Assembly: GCF_052180255.1 (NCBI RefSeq)
Contig: NZ_CP197466.1
Location: 3,162,001 to 3,226,000, forward strand
DNA length: 64,000 nucleotides
From: Paenibacillus_AM sp052180255
GTDB taxonomy: Bacteria; Bacillota; Bacilli; Paenibacillales; NBRC-103111
Direction: 5' to 3'
Part shown: piece by piece, positions 15,039 through 23,916 of the stretch
How the letters are laid out: each line of letters opens with the position of its first letter
Position numbering within the stretch: the first letter of the stretch is position 1
Position numbers and translations under genes: made by a program
Notes under the pieces: model-generated
What the model saw: the letters and a program-made list of their open reading frames with translations, nothing else
Databases searched by the model: none
Told to the model about the DNA's origin: nothing

Positions 15039-16340
15039 TTAACTCCCCTTAACAGCCTTCTTCCGTTCAACTAGCTTATATACTTGCTCCAGTACGATAC
15101 AAGTTACCATCCCCAGAATCAGTCCATTATTCGCCACTGTCCGAAGCAACCCTGGCAATTGCCCAATCGCTGTCGCCGGAATAAACATACAACCAATCCC
15201 GATCATCAAAGATACCCCAAGTATAAACCGGTTCTTATCATTGAGTTCAATATTGCGATACTCCTTTAAGCCAAGCCCAATCATCGAAGCAAACGGAACG
15301 AAAATTGTTGCATACCCAACTGGCATCGGAATGGAAGAAAAGAATGCTGTTAATGTCGGGAAGAAACTAATCCCTATCATAAACACACTCGCTATAATAA
15401 ACGGCAGCCGTTGGAAAATGCTCGTCGTTAGAATAAAACCCGCTGTACCAGAGATCGGCACACAGCCCATCGCAGAGAATACACCCCCAAGCATACTATT
15501 AACCCCCATGATCGCCGTAGTACGGTTATAAGGAATATCCTGCACATCCCCGCCTTTACTTTTCACAACGTCAGCAGTTATTTTGATGCTTGTGATCATA
15601 TTCGTCAGGAGCAAAAGACTAATAAAGATCGAGGTCACCAGAATCCCAGAATCAAACATCGGTACTCCCCATTCGAATGGCTTAGGAGCTGAGAACCATG
15701 TATCAACGGGTGTCTGTGGCTGACTCACACCAAATAGCATAAACAAGATCCAACCTGTTGCAAGGCTTATGAGTATCGAATAGTTACGGAAGATCGCAAA
15801 CCGACTTCGCGGTAAAATCATTGCAATAATCACGGTTAAAATAGCAGGAACGGCTACTTGTAAGTTAACTACCGTAGAGGATAAATAGCCAATCCCCATT
15901 ATGCCTTTCATAAAAGAGCCGCTTAATTGCGCCACAAGCAAAATCAAATATGTACCAATGACAAGCGGTGTAAAAAGCTTCGAAATCGAAGCTGTCCAGC
16001 GGAACAATGCAATGACCGCGAATAAAATACCCGCTATGATCATGCCCATTTCAAGCTGCTGCAAACCAACCGAAAGACCTAGAGTACCTGATGCGATTAG
16101 TCCAGCATAAACCGTAAATACCCCCCACCAGAGCCCTGCCGGGTTTTCCATAATCGGCAATCGATGGCCAAATATCGTCTGCAATAAGCCCGACAAGCCA
16201 ATTAACAAGAAAGTTCGCTGTATCATACTGGATATATCTTCTGGCGGAAACCCAAAAGCATGCCCAGCCGCAATTGGCGCGACTAAACTGCCTGCAAGAA
16301 TGAATACAACCCATTGGAACGAGGAAAAAAATAATTTCAT
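15039..16340 (-). CDS. Uracil/xanthine family permease (NCS2)
   Basis: A 433-residue nucleobase transporter with about 12-14 hydrophobic segments. Family landmarks include the N-terminal QWVVFILAGSLVAPIAAG, the ENPAGLWWG stretch in TM3, and the substrate-region analogue GCVPISGTAGFI. It probably imports uracil or a purine by proton symport. Substrate cannot be settled from sequence. The start is placed at ATG 16340, which has AGGAGTG 6-8 bp upstream. An in-frame ATG at 16370 lacks such a site. The gene is flanked by repeat copy A downstream and by the nrdR terminator upstream. Confidence 0.88.
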   Translation of the reverse strand: MKLFFSSFQWVVFILAGSLVAPIAAGHAFGFPPEDISSMIQRTFLLIGLSGLLQTIFGHRLPIMENPAGLWWGVFTVYAGLIASGTLGLSVGLQQLEMGMIIAGILFAVIALFRWTASISKLFTPLVIGTYLILLVAQLSGSFMKGIMGIGYLSSTVVNLQVAVPAILTVIIAMILPRSRFAIFRNYSILISLATGWILFMLFGVSQPQTPVDTWFSAPKPFEWGVPMFDSGILVTSIFISLLLLTNMITSIKITADVVKSKGGDVQDIPYNRTTAIMGVNSMLGGVFSAMGCVPISGTAGFILTTSIFQRLPFIIASVFMIGISFFPTLTAFFSSIPMPVGYATIFVPFASMIGLGLKEYRNIELNDKNRFILGVSLMIGIGCMFIPATAIGQLPGLLRTVANNGLILGMVTCIVLEQVYKLVERKKAVKGS

Positions 16341-16390
16341 TGGTGACACTCCTATCTTCTTTTCGAACAACCCGCTCTTTCTTCAGTCCA

Positions 16391-16417
16391 CAAAAAACCG
16401 TCGACCAAATCGACGGT
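16391..16417 (-). terminator. Terminator of nrdR
   Basis: Stem ACCGTCGA / TCGACGGT (16397-16417) with a T-run on the minus strand. Confidence 0.88.
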
Positions 16418-16431
16418 GTGATCGCTCTTTT

Positions 16432-16908
16432 TTATTTCTTAGGCAGTTCATCTTCATTCTTTCCAAGAATCTGTGTTAGTTCTTTTAAAAACATGTTAAT
16501 GTCCTTGAATTGTCGGTAGACCGAAGCAAATCGAATATAAGCCACTTCATCAACAGGATACAGCTGTTCCATTACAACTTCACCTATTGCTCTCGAATCA
16601 ACTTCTGCTAAAGCTGTTGTACGCAGCTGCAGTTCTACCTCAGTCACTATTTTCTCTAATCGCTCCATAGAGACAGGTCTTTTCTCACATGCGCGGATCA
16701 AGCCGCGAAGCATTTTTTCACGGGAAAATTCTTCTCGTGATCCATCCTTTTTAATAACAATTAGCGGTGTCTCTTCTACGGTTTCAAAAGTTGTGAATCG
16801 CTTCAGACATTTCTCACATTCCCGGCGGCGACGAATCGATTTATTCTCATTAGCCGCTCTGGAGTCTAACACTTTTGTTCCTGAGTGATCGCAATATGGA
16901 CACTTCAT
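16432..16908 (-). CDS. nrdR: Ribonucleotide reductase repressor NrdR
   Basis: A 158-residue repressor of ribonucleotide reductase genes. The N-terminal zinc ribbon starts MKCPYCDH, with a second pair CEKCLKRF. The ATP-cone domain follows (PLIVIKKDGSREEFSREKMLRGLIRACEKRPV) and binds ATP/dATP. Length is typical. The start is ATG 16908, giving the canonical MKCPYC N terminus, behind GAGGTGAGG; an in-frame GTG nine bases upstream is part of that ribosome site. In Bacillus nrdR lies close to coaE, ytaF, mutM and polA, as here. Confidence 0.95.
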   Translation of the reverse strand: MKCPYCDHSGTKVLDSRAANENKSIRRRRECEKCLKRFTTFETVEETPLIVIKKDGSREEFSREKMLRGLIRACEKRPVSMERLEKIVTEVELQLRTTALAEVDSRAIGEVVMEQLYPVDEVAYIRFASVYRQFKDINMFLKELTQILGKNEDELPKK

Positions 16909-16949
16909 TTTCCTCACCTCACAATTGTTCGAATTTGCCAGTTGTTACT

Positions 16950-16980
16950 TGTAATGAACCTTGAGAAAACGAGCATAATA
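16950..16980 (+). promoter_or_regulatory. Possible sigma-G promoter of the SASP gene
   Basis: CATAATA (16974-16980) resembles the forespore sigma-G -10 element CATACTA. TGTAAT lies 18 bp upstream in the -35 position (consensus TGAATA). Confidence 0.4.
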
Positions 16981-17010
16981 GATTTACCAACCAAGAGGAG
17001 GTGAACACAC

Positions 17011-17226
17011 ATGGCAGGTAACAACACTTTGATCGTTCCTCAAGCTAATGCAGCTTTGGATCAAATGAAATATGAAGTAGCTCAAGAGCTTGGTATCACT
17101 ATCCCACAAGATGGATACTATGGCAACATGGCTACTCGTGACACTGGTTCCATCGGTGGTAACATCACAAAACGTCTAGTCCAAATGGCTGAACAACAAT
17201 TAGCTGGACAAGGACAAAGCCGTTAA
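17011..17226 (+). CDS. Alpha/beta-type small acid-soluble spore protein
   Basis: A 71-residue SASP that coats and protects DNA in the dormant spore. The core ALDQMKYEVAQELGI contains the GPR protease cleavage context (E-V-A after MKYE), and the second conserved block is GNMATRDTGSIGGNITKRLV, both diagnostic. The ATG is preceded by AGGAGGTGA. Forespore expression is expected and a sigma-G-like promoter is visible. The organism probably has several paralogues, so no gene letter is given. Confidence 0.96.
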   Translation: MAGNNTLIVPQANAALDQMKYEVAQELGITIPQDGYYGNMATRDTGSIGGNITKRLVQMAEQQLAGQGQSR

Positions 17227-17243
17227 TTCACCAAGGCAACCAA

Positions 17244-17281
17244 AGAAGGAGTGCTGGAGGAAACTTCAGCGCTTCTTTTTT
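17244..17281 (+). terminator. Terminator of the SASP gene
   Basis: An imperfect stem (AGAAGGAGTGCTGGAG with CTTCAGCGCTTCT, G-U pairs included) is followed by six T. Confidence 0.75.
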
Positions 17282-17297
17282 AATCAGACAAATACCA

Positions 17298-17873
17298 TTA
17301 TGAGGCCTTGTCCCAGTTCACACCATAAATTTTATAATATTTATGATAATAGTACAAAACACGTTGAACAAAATGTCGCGTTTCACCGTATGGAATTTGT
17401 ACAGAATTTTTCTCCGTACCATCCCAAGTTCCGTTTTGTATCCATTTTTTAACATTACCTTGTCCAGCATTATAAGCTGCAACCGCGATGACCATATTAC
17501 CATCGTATTGATTAAGCAGCCAATTTACATACCAGGTTCCCATCTGAATATTAAAATTGGCATCCATCACATTATCCATTGATCCTGACAGTCTACCAAG
17601 CTCATTGATCCATTTCGCGGTTTCTGGCATAAGCTGCATTAACCCGAGTGCGCCTTTCTTACTCGTTTCATTCGGTTTGTAATTACTTTCCACACGAATA
17701 ATTGCAGCTATTAATAATGGATCTACATTATAAGTCTCTGCATGTTTTTTGATTTCAGTGCGAAAATGAATCGGATAGAGCAAAGTTGAAAATGTCTGCG
17801 AAAAGACGAACATCGTACATGTAATGATAAGCAGAAGTATCGCGAAAAATCGTTTTTTCCGAAAAAAACTCAT
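17298..17873 (-). CDS. Membrane-anchored lytic transglycosylase (SLT domain)
   Basis: A 191-residue protein with an N-terminal anchor (FFAILLLIITCTMFVFS) and an SLT/Slt70-type goose-lysozyme domain. The catalytic glutamate lies in AAIIRVESNYKPNETS, followed by GALGLMQLMPETA and AVAAYNAGQGNV, all hallmarks of the family. It cleaves the glycan strand of peptidoglycan outside the membrane. The proposed start ATG 17873 overlaps the coaE stop codon (ATGA), with GGAAGGG 11 bp upstream. A longer start at 17894 is possible but would extend 24 bp into coaE. The coaE-SLT order is common in Bacillales. Confidence 0.88.
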   Translation of the reverse strand: MSFFRKKRFFAILLLIITCTMFVFSQTFSTLLYPIHFRTEIKKHAETYNVDPLLIAAIIRVESNYKPNETSKKGALGLMQLMPETAKWINELGRLSGSMDNVMDANFNIQMGTWYVNWLLNQYDGNMVIAVAAYNAGQGNVKKWIQNGTWDGTEKNSVQIPYGETRHFVQRVLYYYHKYYKIYGVNWDKAS

Positions 17874-18466
17874 TCGAATGCGATTCCCTTCCAAAAGGTT
17901 TCGATCTGCTCTTCTGTGGCTTCAATGGATCCACGATTATCAATTACAATATCTGCTCGCTGCCGCTTCTCTTCGATGTTCATTTGGGAGTGCAATCGGC
18001 TTTCCGCCTCTTCTATATTATAACCATCTCGGCTCATTAATCGCTCTATTTGTTTGTCGCGAGGGATGTAGACGACCATTACTTGTTCAAAAATGACCTC
18101 ATATCCGGATTCATAGAGTAGTGGGATGTCCACCACAACAAGCTTGTCCGGATTAGCAAGCTGCTCCTCCGTCATTCGACTCTCAATTCTAGCTCGAATG
18201 AGCGGATGCAGGATCGCATTTAAAGCTAATCGCTTCACTTCATTACCAAATACAAGGCTTCCGAGCGCTTTTCGATTTAAAGTTCCATCTTCATTCAAAA
18301 CTTCTTGGCCGAACCGCTCCTTTATTTGCTGTAAACCAGGTGTGCCAGGTAGGACTACCTCACGGGCAATAACATCTGCATCAATAAGAATAGCCCCAAG
18401 CTGTACAAGCTTGGCAGCCACAGTACTTTTCCCACAAGCTATACCGCCGGTAAGTCCGATATTCAT
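17870..18466 (-). CDS. coaE: Dephospho-CoA kinase
   Basis: A 198-residue kinase for the last step of coenzyme A synthesis. It has the P-loop GGIACGKST at the N terminus, DADVIAREVV for the substrate lid, and HPLIRARIE and VVDIPLLYESGYE, which are characteristic of CoaE. Length is standard. It sits in the conserved polA-mutM-ytaF-coaE block and its stop overlaps the start of the transglycosylase gene. Confidence 0.96.
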   Translation of the reverse strand: MNIGLTGGIACGKSTVAAKLVQLGAILIDADVIAREVVLPGTPGLQQIKERFGQEVLNEDGTLNRKALGSLVFGNEVKRLALNAILHPLIRARIESRMTEEQLANPDKLVVVDIPLLYESGYEVIFEQVMVVYIPRDKQIERLMSRDGYNIEEAESRLHSQMNIEEKRQRADIVIDNRGSIEATEEQIETFWKGIAFE

Positions 18467-18485
18467 CGAGTCTCCCCCTTACACT

Positions 18486-19178
18486 TTATAATAATTTGAT
18501 GATTCCCATTAGGATGAGTACGCACCCAGGCAACAATGACATTTTACGAATCCAAGCTAAATCAGCGAATCGCAATCCAAAATGAAGACCTAGCGAAATG
18601 AACGTACCACTCGAGAACGCAATCACTGCTGCTGTTAATGCAGGTGCAAACCCGATTAATGCCGCGCCAATTCCTGCTCCGAACGAATCCAGAGACAGTG
18701 CCAAGCCAAGAAACACCGCTTCAGATGCAGAAATAGACCCTGATTTATCCATGTCAGCTACTGCTGGTGTGCGAAGAATTTGAATCACGAGCCCAAACCG
18801 ACGCAGTTCGATGTTTAAAATTTCTTTGACCGAATGGTTCTGGCTTTCTGCAGTCGTATCGTTTTTCTCAACTAACGCCTCAGAATGGTTATCCCGAGAT
18901 TCGTGATTCTTTTGTATAAAAAGCTGAATGAGTGCCCATACACCAATCCCTATAAGAATGATTGCCCCAATCCTGCTCGACCATTCAGAGCTTAGGAAAG
19001 TGGACAGCCACCTGCCAATTCCCATGGACATGTAAATAATAAAGCCGGAGAAACAGGAAATAATGGCGATGGAAAGCAAGCCGATACGGATTTTACGTAA
19101 TCCATACATCATACCCACACCAAATCCATCAAGTGATACGGCAATGGCAAGCACAAAAAGTGACAAGATAGGCAACAT
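18486..19178 (-). CDS. ytaF: Sporulation membrane protein YtaF (MntP-like)
   Basis: A 230-residue membrane protein made of two homologous three-helix halves with the repeated motif ALSLDSFGAGIGAAL / AIAVSLDGFGVGMMYGL, as in the YtaF branch of the manganese efflux (MntP) superfamily. The halves are separated by a hydrophilic linker of about 60 residues (ESRDNHSEALVEKND...). YtaF is linked to sporulation in Bacillus through expression data, but its transport substrate is unproven. It lies between mutM and coaE, its usual place. Confidence 0.9.
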   Translation of the reverse strand: MLPILSLFVLAIAVSLDGFGVGMMYGLRKIRIGLLSIAIISCFSGFIIYMSMGIGRWLSTFLSSEWSSRIGAIILIGIGVWALIQLFIQKNHESRDNHSEALVEKNDTTAESQNHSVKEILNIELRRFGLVIQILRTPAVADMDKSGSISASEAVFLGLALSLDSFGAGIGAALIGFAPALTAAVIAFSSGTFISLGLHFGLRFADLAWIRKMSLLPGCVLILMGIIKLL

Positions 19179-19260
19179 AGATACATCCCCCTAAAGAAAG
19201 CATTTCAGCATTTCTCTCTATCTTATGGAGGTTCATTTGTCCATGGTGCCTATTTTTCGA

Positions 19261-20085
19261 TTATTTCTGGCAGTTTGTACAAATATGCGTGCCACGACCA
19301 GCAACCACATATTTGGTAATCGGTGCTCCGCATTTTTTACATGGTTCGTCTTTACGACCATATATTTTGAACTGATGCTGGAACATGCCCATCTCGCCCT
19401 GTCCATTCACGAACGATTTAATCGACGAACCACCTACTTCAACAGCATGTTTGAGCGTTTCAACAATTGCCGTGTATAAAGCCTTCCGTTCATCAGAGCT
19501 TAAAGATTTCGCTTCACGTTCAGGGTGAATCCCCGCTAAGAATAACGATTCATCCACATAAATGTTGCCGATGCCAACAATGCGTTCTTGATTCAGCAGC
19601 AGCGGCTTGATCTTGGTGGAACGATTCGCGATTGCATGGGTGAAAGCCTCTAGTGTAAAAACATCCTCAAGAGGTTCTAGTCCCAGTTTATTAAGTGGAG
19701 GCTTCACAAATTCCTCACCCTTAGGAAATAAATGCATCGTACCGAATTGACGCACATCTTTATATCGAAGCTCGGTTCCATCTGTGAACGTAAACAAGAC
19801 ATGTGTGTGCAATTCCACAGGTTCATCCTTCGGATACACGCCATATCTCCCCTCCATCCGCAGATGAGACACGAGTACAAAGTCATCAAAAATAATGCGA
19901 AGAAACTTCCCTCTGCGCCCGACTGCTTGGATCGTCTGTCCTTGCAGCAAAGCAGCGAATAGCGCCGGGTCATCGGGTAGCTGGATAATGCGATTCAGAC
20001 GAACTTCAACAGAAGCAACCGTCTTGCCTACAACAAGCTCGGTGAGCGTTCTTCGTACGGTTTCAACTTCAGGTAGTTCTGGCAT
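19261..20085 (-). CDS. mutM: Formamidopyrimidine-DNA glycosylase
   Basis: A 274-residue base-excision repair enzyme removing 8-oxoguanine and formamidopyrimidines. It begins MPELPEVETVRRTL with the catalytic proline and glutamate. The H2TH region contains the invariant GIGNIYVDESLF, and the C-terminal zinc finger has CKKCG and CTNCQK. All catalytic features are intact. It stands 190 bp downstream of polA, and repeat copy D fills the gap. Confidence 0.97.
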   Translation of the reverse strand: MPELPEVETVRRTLTELVVGKTVASVEVRLNRIIQLPDDPALFAALLQGQTIQAVGRRGKFLRIIFDDFVLVSHLRMEGRYGVYPKDEPVELHTHVLFTFTDGTELRYKDVRQFGTMHLFPKGEEFVKPPLNKLGLEPLEDVFTLEAFTHAIANRSTKIKPLLLNQERIVGIGNIYVDESLFLAGIHPEREAKSLSSDERKALYTAIVETLKHAVEVGGSSIKSFVNGQGEMGMFQHQFKIYGRKDEPCKKCGAPITKYVVAGRGTHICTNCQK

Positions 20086-20134
20086 CGGGTCACCTCACCA
20101 ATTCGTAATCATGTGTTCAAAATTTAGTCGTTAC

Positions 20135-20247
20135 AGAGAAAAGAAGCACTTTCGGCCGCTGTTGAAATCGTGAATTTTGATTAGGTTAAATAGGGTATTC
20201 ACTTTTTCAAAGGCGAACGCTTCGCTCCTACAGTACTTCTATTCTCT
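20135..20247 (-). repeat. Intergenic structured repeat, full copy D
   Basis: Read on the minus strand. The outer stem is AGAGAATAGAAGTACT with AGTGCTTCTTTTCTCT (14 of 16 pairs). The left block GCGAAGCGTTCGCCTTTGA leads to inner stem GTGAAT/ATTCAC with a loop ending CTAATCAA, then the right block TCAACAGCGGCCGAAAGTG. It lies between polA and mutM, both on the minus strand. Confidence 0.82.
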
Positions 20248-20274
20248 TCCACTTTACGTTTGTAAACTTATTCC

Positions 20275-22935
20275 TTATTTAGCTTCGTACCAATTCAGAC
20301 CGAAACTGACGTCAGCTTTGAGTGGTACATCTAGTTTTAATGCGGATTCCATCACTTCAGGTACGATTTGTTTCATGAGCTCCAATTCATGCGGCGGCAC
20401 TTCGAATACCAATTCATCGTGTACCTGTAATAGCATGCGAGATTCGAGTCCTTCTTCACGCAGTCTTGCTGCCATGTTTACCATCGCGAGCTTAATAATG
20501 TCTGCTGCTGTACCTTGGATCGGTGTGTTCATCGCGGTACGCTCTGCAAAAGAACGAAGATTGAAATTCGATGCATTAATTTCTGGTAAAATACGGCGTC
20601 TTCCAAGCATGGTCGTCACATAGCCATTCTTACGAGCTTCAATAACCACATCATCCATGAATTTACGAACCCCGCCGAATACAGCAAAATACTGCTCGAT
20701 AAACTTCCCAGCATCTTTACGTGTAATGTTCAAGTTCTGCGATAAACCATAATCAGAAATACCGTATACGATACCGAAGTTAACAGCCTTCGCTGAACGA
20801 CGCATGTTGGAATCCACTTGATCCTGCGATACGCCGAATACGTCCATCGCTGTTTTCGTATGAACATCTAGGTTATGTTGAAATGCTTCAATTAATTTAG
20901 GATCTTGCGAGATATGGGCAAGCACACGCAGCTCGATCTGCGAATAGTCTGCAGCAAGTATGGACCAACCCGGTTCAGAAGGGACGAACACTTTACGAAT
21001 TTGGCGTCCTTCTTCCATACGAATCGGGATATTTTGCAAGTTCGGAAACTGTGACGACAATCTGCCTGTTGCGGCAATCGTCTGTCTATAGTACGTATGC
21101 ACTTTGCCTGTGCTGGTACGCACTTCCTTCAGCAGTCCTTCTACATAAGTCGAGAGGAGCTTGGACAATTGACGATAATGTAAAATAAGCCCGATCGCAT
21201 CGTGATAAGGTGCTAGTCGTTCCAATACTTCCGCATCGGTGGAGTAGCCGGTCTTAGTCTTCTTTTGAACAGGTAAGCCTAACTTTTCAAAAAGAACTTC
21301 ACCTAACTGCTTCGGTGAGTTGATGTTAAATTCTGTACCCGCAAGCTCGTAGATACGGTTCATGATCTTGTCCAACTCAGCAGCGAAGCCATCGCCGAGC
21401 TGCTTTAATGCAGCAGTATCTACCTTGATACCCTGCTGCTCCATACCGGCAAGAACGCCTGTAAGCGGTAGTTCCAGCTCATGGAAGAGCGGACCCATGC
21501 CGCTGCTTGCGAGGGCTTCGCTCATCAGCCCTGCTAGATGAGCGGTCACCTGCGCCTTGCGACACAAATGTGACGCAAGGGCTGCTTCTTCCGGCAAGCG
21601 GAACTTGGTTCCCTTGCCGTATACATCTTCATCGGCGCGCAAAGCAAGCGCGCCGTAACGGGCTGCCATGCCGCTAAGCGTTAGACTCGACTCTGTCGGG
21701 TCGAGCAAATAAGCGGCAAGCAGCACGTCTTGCGTCACGCCGCGCAGCGTGACGCCATGCCAGTGCAAGGCGATGTCAGCTCGGTGAAGGTCGCATACGA
21801 CCTTCGCCGCATTCACATCGCCGAGCCAGGCGCGCAAGCCTTGCGCGCCATCCCCTTCGCCGCACAGCGCCGCGAAAGGCACGTAAAAGCTCATCGCCGC
21901 AGTGTGGAGCGCGGCGCCCAGCACTTCCCCTTGGTGAGGGTTGTCACCAATCACCTCAATATGCAGCGCTTCTACTTGCGGCAGCGCCGCAAGTAGCGCT
22001 TCGAAATCTTTTTCGCTGGAAACGATCGTAATCGAAAGTTCTTCCATGCTATCTAATGAAGCTTCGCTTTCTGCATCTGAGAAATCGAGCTTCGCAAGTA
22101 GCGATTTAAATTCCAACTTGCTGAACATATCCTTCAGCGCTGTACCTTGAAAACCGTCAAACTGCAGGCTTTCCCACTCCGCTGCCATCGGAACGTCTCT
22201 GTAAATTGTTGCAAGCTGCTTACTCATCCGGGCATCTTCCGCGTGAGCTGCAACCTTTTCACCAATTTTACCTTTGATCTGGTCAGCATGAGCAAGGACT
22301 TCTTCCACTGTGCCGTATTCATGTAAGAACTTAAGCGCTGTTTTCTCTCCTACACCTGGAATACCAGGAATATTATCCGATGTATCTCCCATTAAACCCT
22401 TTAGATCAATAATTTGCTTCGGTGTTAATCCATACTTCTCCTGAATCTCCACAGGTCCAAAACGATCTACCTCAGAAATTCCCTTACGTGTAATCGCCAC
22501 AGTGACATGATCAGAAGCAAGCTGCAGCATATCCTTATCTCCGGATACGACAAGCACCTTTTTCCCTTCTGCATCCGCCTGACGTGTTAACGTACCAATA
22601 ATATCATCCGCTTCGAACCCATCAAGTTCATATTGCTCGATCCCGAAAGCTGTAATTAATTGTTTCAGAACTGGAAATTGTTCAGACAGTTCAGGTGGAG
22701 TTTTCTGTCTGCCACCTTTATATTCGGTATATTCTTTATGTCGAAATGTTACTTTACCTGCATCAAAAGCAACTAGGAAATGTGTTGGTTTTTCTTCTTC
22801 TATTAAACGCAGCATCATTGTTGTAAAGCCAAACAATGCATTCGTATGTAAACCACTTGAGTTGCTCAACAAAGGCAATGCAAAAAAAGCACGATAAGCA
22901 ATACTATTTCCATCAATGATGATTAATTTTTCCAT
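20275..22935 (-). CDS. polA: DNA polymerase I
   Basis: An 886-residue polymerase for Okazaki fragment processing and repair. The 5'-3' exonuclease domain covers about 1-290 (LIIIDGNSIAYRAFFALP, GLMGDTSDNIPGIPGVGEKTA). A degenerate 3'-5' exonuclease-like domain covers about 300-470 and lacks the metal-binding aspartate pattern. The polymerase domain covers 480-886 with motifs DYSQIELRVLAH, RRSAKAVNFGIVYG and the palm LQVHDELVFE. The start is ATG 22935, behind GGGGTG. An upstream GTG is possible. Codons for about residues 315-485 (21480-21990) are strikingly GC-rich compared with the rest of the gene. Gene order relative to mutM and coaE is the normal Bacillales one. Confidence 0.97.
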   Translation of the reverse strand: MEKLIIIDGNSIAYRAFFALPLLSNSSGLHTNALFGFTTMMLRLIEEEKPTHFLVAFDAGKVTFRHKEYTEYKGGRQKTPPELSEQFPVLKQLITAFGIEQYELDGFEADDIIGTLTRQADAEGKKVLVVSGDKDMLQLASDHVTVAITRKGISEVDRFGPVEIQEKYGLTPKQIIDLKGLMGDTSDNIPGIPGVGEKTALKFLHEYGTVEEVLAHADQIKGKIGEKVAAHAEDARMSKQLATIYRDVPMAAEWESLQFDGFQGTALKDMFSKLEFKSLLAKLDFSDAESEASLDSMEELSITIVSSEKDFEALLAALPQVEALHIEVIGDNPHQGEVLGAALHTAAMSFYVPFAALCGEGDGAQGLRAWLGDVNAAKVVCDLHRADIALHWHGVTLRGVTQDVLLAAYLLDPTESSLTLSGMAARYGALALRADEDVYGKGTKFRLPEEAALASHLCRKAQVTAHLAGLMSEALASSGMGPLFHELELPLTGVLAGMEQQGIKVDTAALKQLGDGFAAELDKIMNRIYELAGTEFNINSPKQLGEVLFEKLGLPVQKKTKTGYSTDAEVLERLAPYHDAIGLILHYRQLSKLLSTYVEGLLKEVRTSTGKVHTYYRQTIAATGRLSSQFPNLQNIPIRMEEGRQIRKVFVPSEPGWSILAADYSQIELRVLAHISQDPKLIEAFQHNLDVHTKTAMDVFGVSQDQVDSNMRRSAKAVNFGIVYGISDYGLSQNLNITRKDAGKFIEQYFAVFGGVRKFMDDVVIEARKNGYVTTMLGRRRILPEINASNFNLRSFAERTAMNTPIQGTAADIIKLAMVNMAARLREEGLESRMLLQVHDELVFEVPPHELELMKQIVPEVMESALKLDVPLKADVSFGLNWYEAK

Positions 22936-23074
22936 TAGGAGCACCCCAATTTATTCATACTATGTCCATCATAGCATAGCTGAAGTAAATCCCAAAGCAG
23001 ACATTGATGCCCAAAGTTCTTCATAAACATAATGTAAGAAAAATATTTCGGTATAAGATAGAGGAGGAGCTTCG

Positions 23075-23824
23075 ATGGGCCCCTTTTTTACCCAGAGTGG
23101 CAAAAAAGTTGTTTTTTTTGACATGAACAATACGTTAGTGGATCGCCGTAAATGCTTTGACATGGCTTTTCATGAGGTGCTTCAAGATTTTACAGGCAGA
23201 TGGAAAGATGGAAATGCAAGTTGGAATCCCAACGATGTGCTTCAAGTGTATAAACTGGAATGGAGCAAACACCGGAAATCCCACATTAAAGGTTCCTCCC
23301 AAGCTGAGGATATGCGAATGCAGTGCCTAACTAAGGCACTTGAGCCATATTCGTTTAAACTTACTCCTACCTTTATGAAGGCATTCTTTAATGCGGTTGA
23401 TGATGCAGAGGAAAGTTATGTGACCTTATTCCCTGGTGTTGATGATACACTTCGGGCACTCTCGGAAAAATATACACTCGCCATCATCTCCAACGGTTCC
23501 CGCAAACGACTTGAGAAAAACTGGAGTCAACTTAAGCTGGGTAAGTGGTTTACTCATGAGCGTATCTTCTCCTCCCAGCAAGATGGCTACCGCAAACCGC
23601 ATCCCGCTATTTATGAAAGTGCAATGAAAGCAATGAACTGCAGCCCCTCACATGCGATTATGGTCGGTAACTCTTGGAAGAATGACGTTCTTGGCGCAAC
23701 AAAGTGCGGTATGGATGCCATCTGGATTCATCCCAATCATATGAAAAAAATATCACAGCGCAAAATTGGTAAGCAGCGCGTTATTATCATTCGTGCCCTC
23801 CGCCTCTTGACTCAAGTTCTATAA
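23075..23824 (+). CDS. HAD-superfamily hydrolase
   Basis: A 249-residue HAD hydrolase with a four-helix cap. Motif I is VFFDMNNTLVD, with the nucleophile Asp but Asn where typical phosphatases have the second Asp. Motif II is LAIISNGS, motif III the lysine in GYRKPHPAIY, and motif IV GNSWKNDVLGA. The substrate is unknown. The DxN pattern may alter chemistry or rate. The ATG has GAGGAG upstream. It reads toward pstS, with a PhoP-box array between the two genes, and is divergent from polA. Confidence 0.83.
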   Translation: MGPFFTQSGKKVVFFDMNNTLVDRRKCFDMAFHEVLQDFTGRWKDGNASWNPNDVLQVYKLEWSKHRKSHIKGSSQAEDMRMQCLTKALEPYSFKLTPTFMKAFFNAVDDAEESYVTLFPGVDDTLRALSEKYTLAIISNGSRKRLEKNWSQLKLGKWFTHERIFSSQQDGYRKPHPAIYESAMKAMNCSPSHAIMVGNSWKNDVLGATKCGMDAIWIHPNHMKKISQRKIGKQRVIIIRALRLLTQVL

Positions 23825-23826
23825 GT

Positions 23827-23876
23827 TTTACATTCCGTTAATGAAACTTTGCCTTGGAGTTAACATTTCATTGTTA
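23827..23876 (+). promoter_or_regulatory. PhoP-box array upstream of pstS
   Basis: Five hexamers related to TTAACA/TTTACA lie at exact 11-bp steps: TTTACA 23827, TTAATG 23838, TTGCCT 23849, TTAACA 23860 and TTGTTA 23871. The layout matches PhoP binding arrays of Bacillus Pho promoters. Confidence 0.78.
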
Positions 23877-23916
23877 AGATAACCCCTGTAAACAAAAAAC
23901 AAGGGGGAACATTCAA

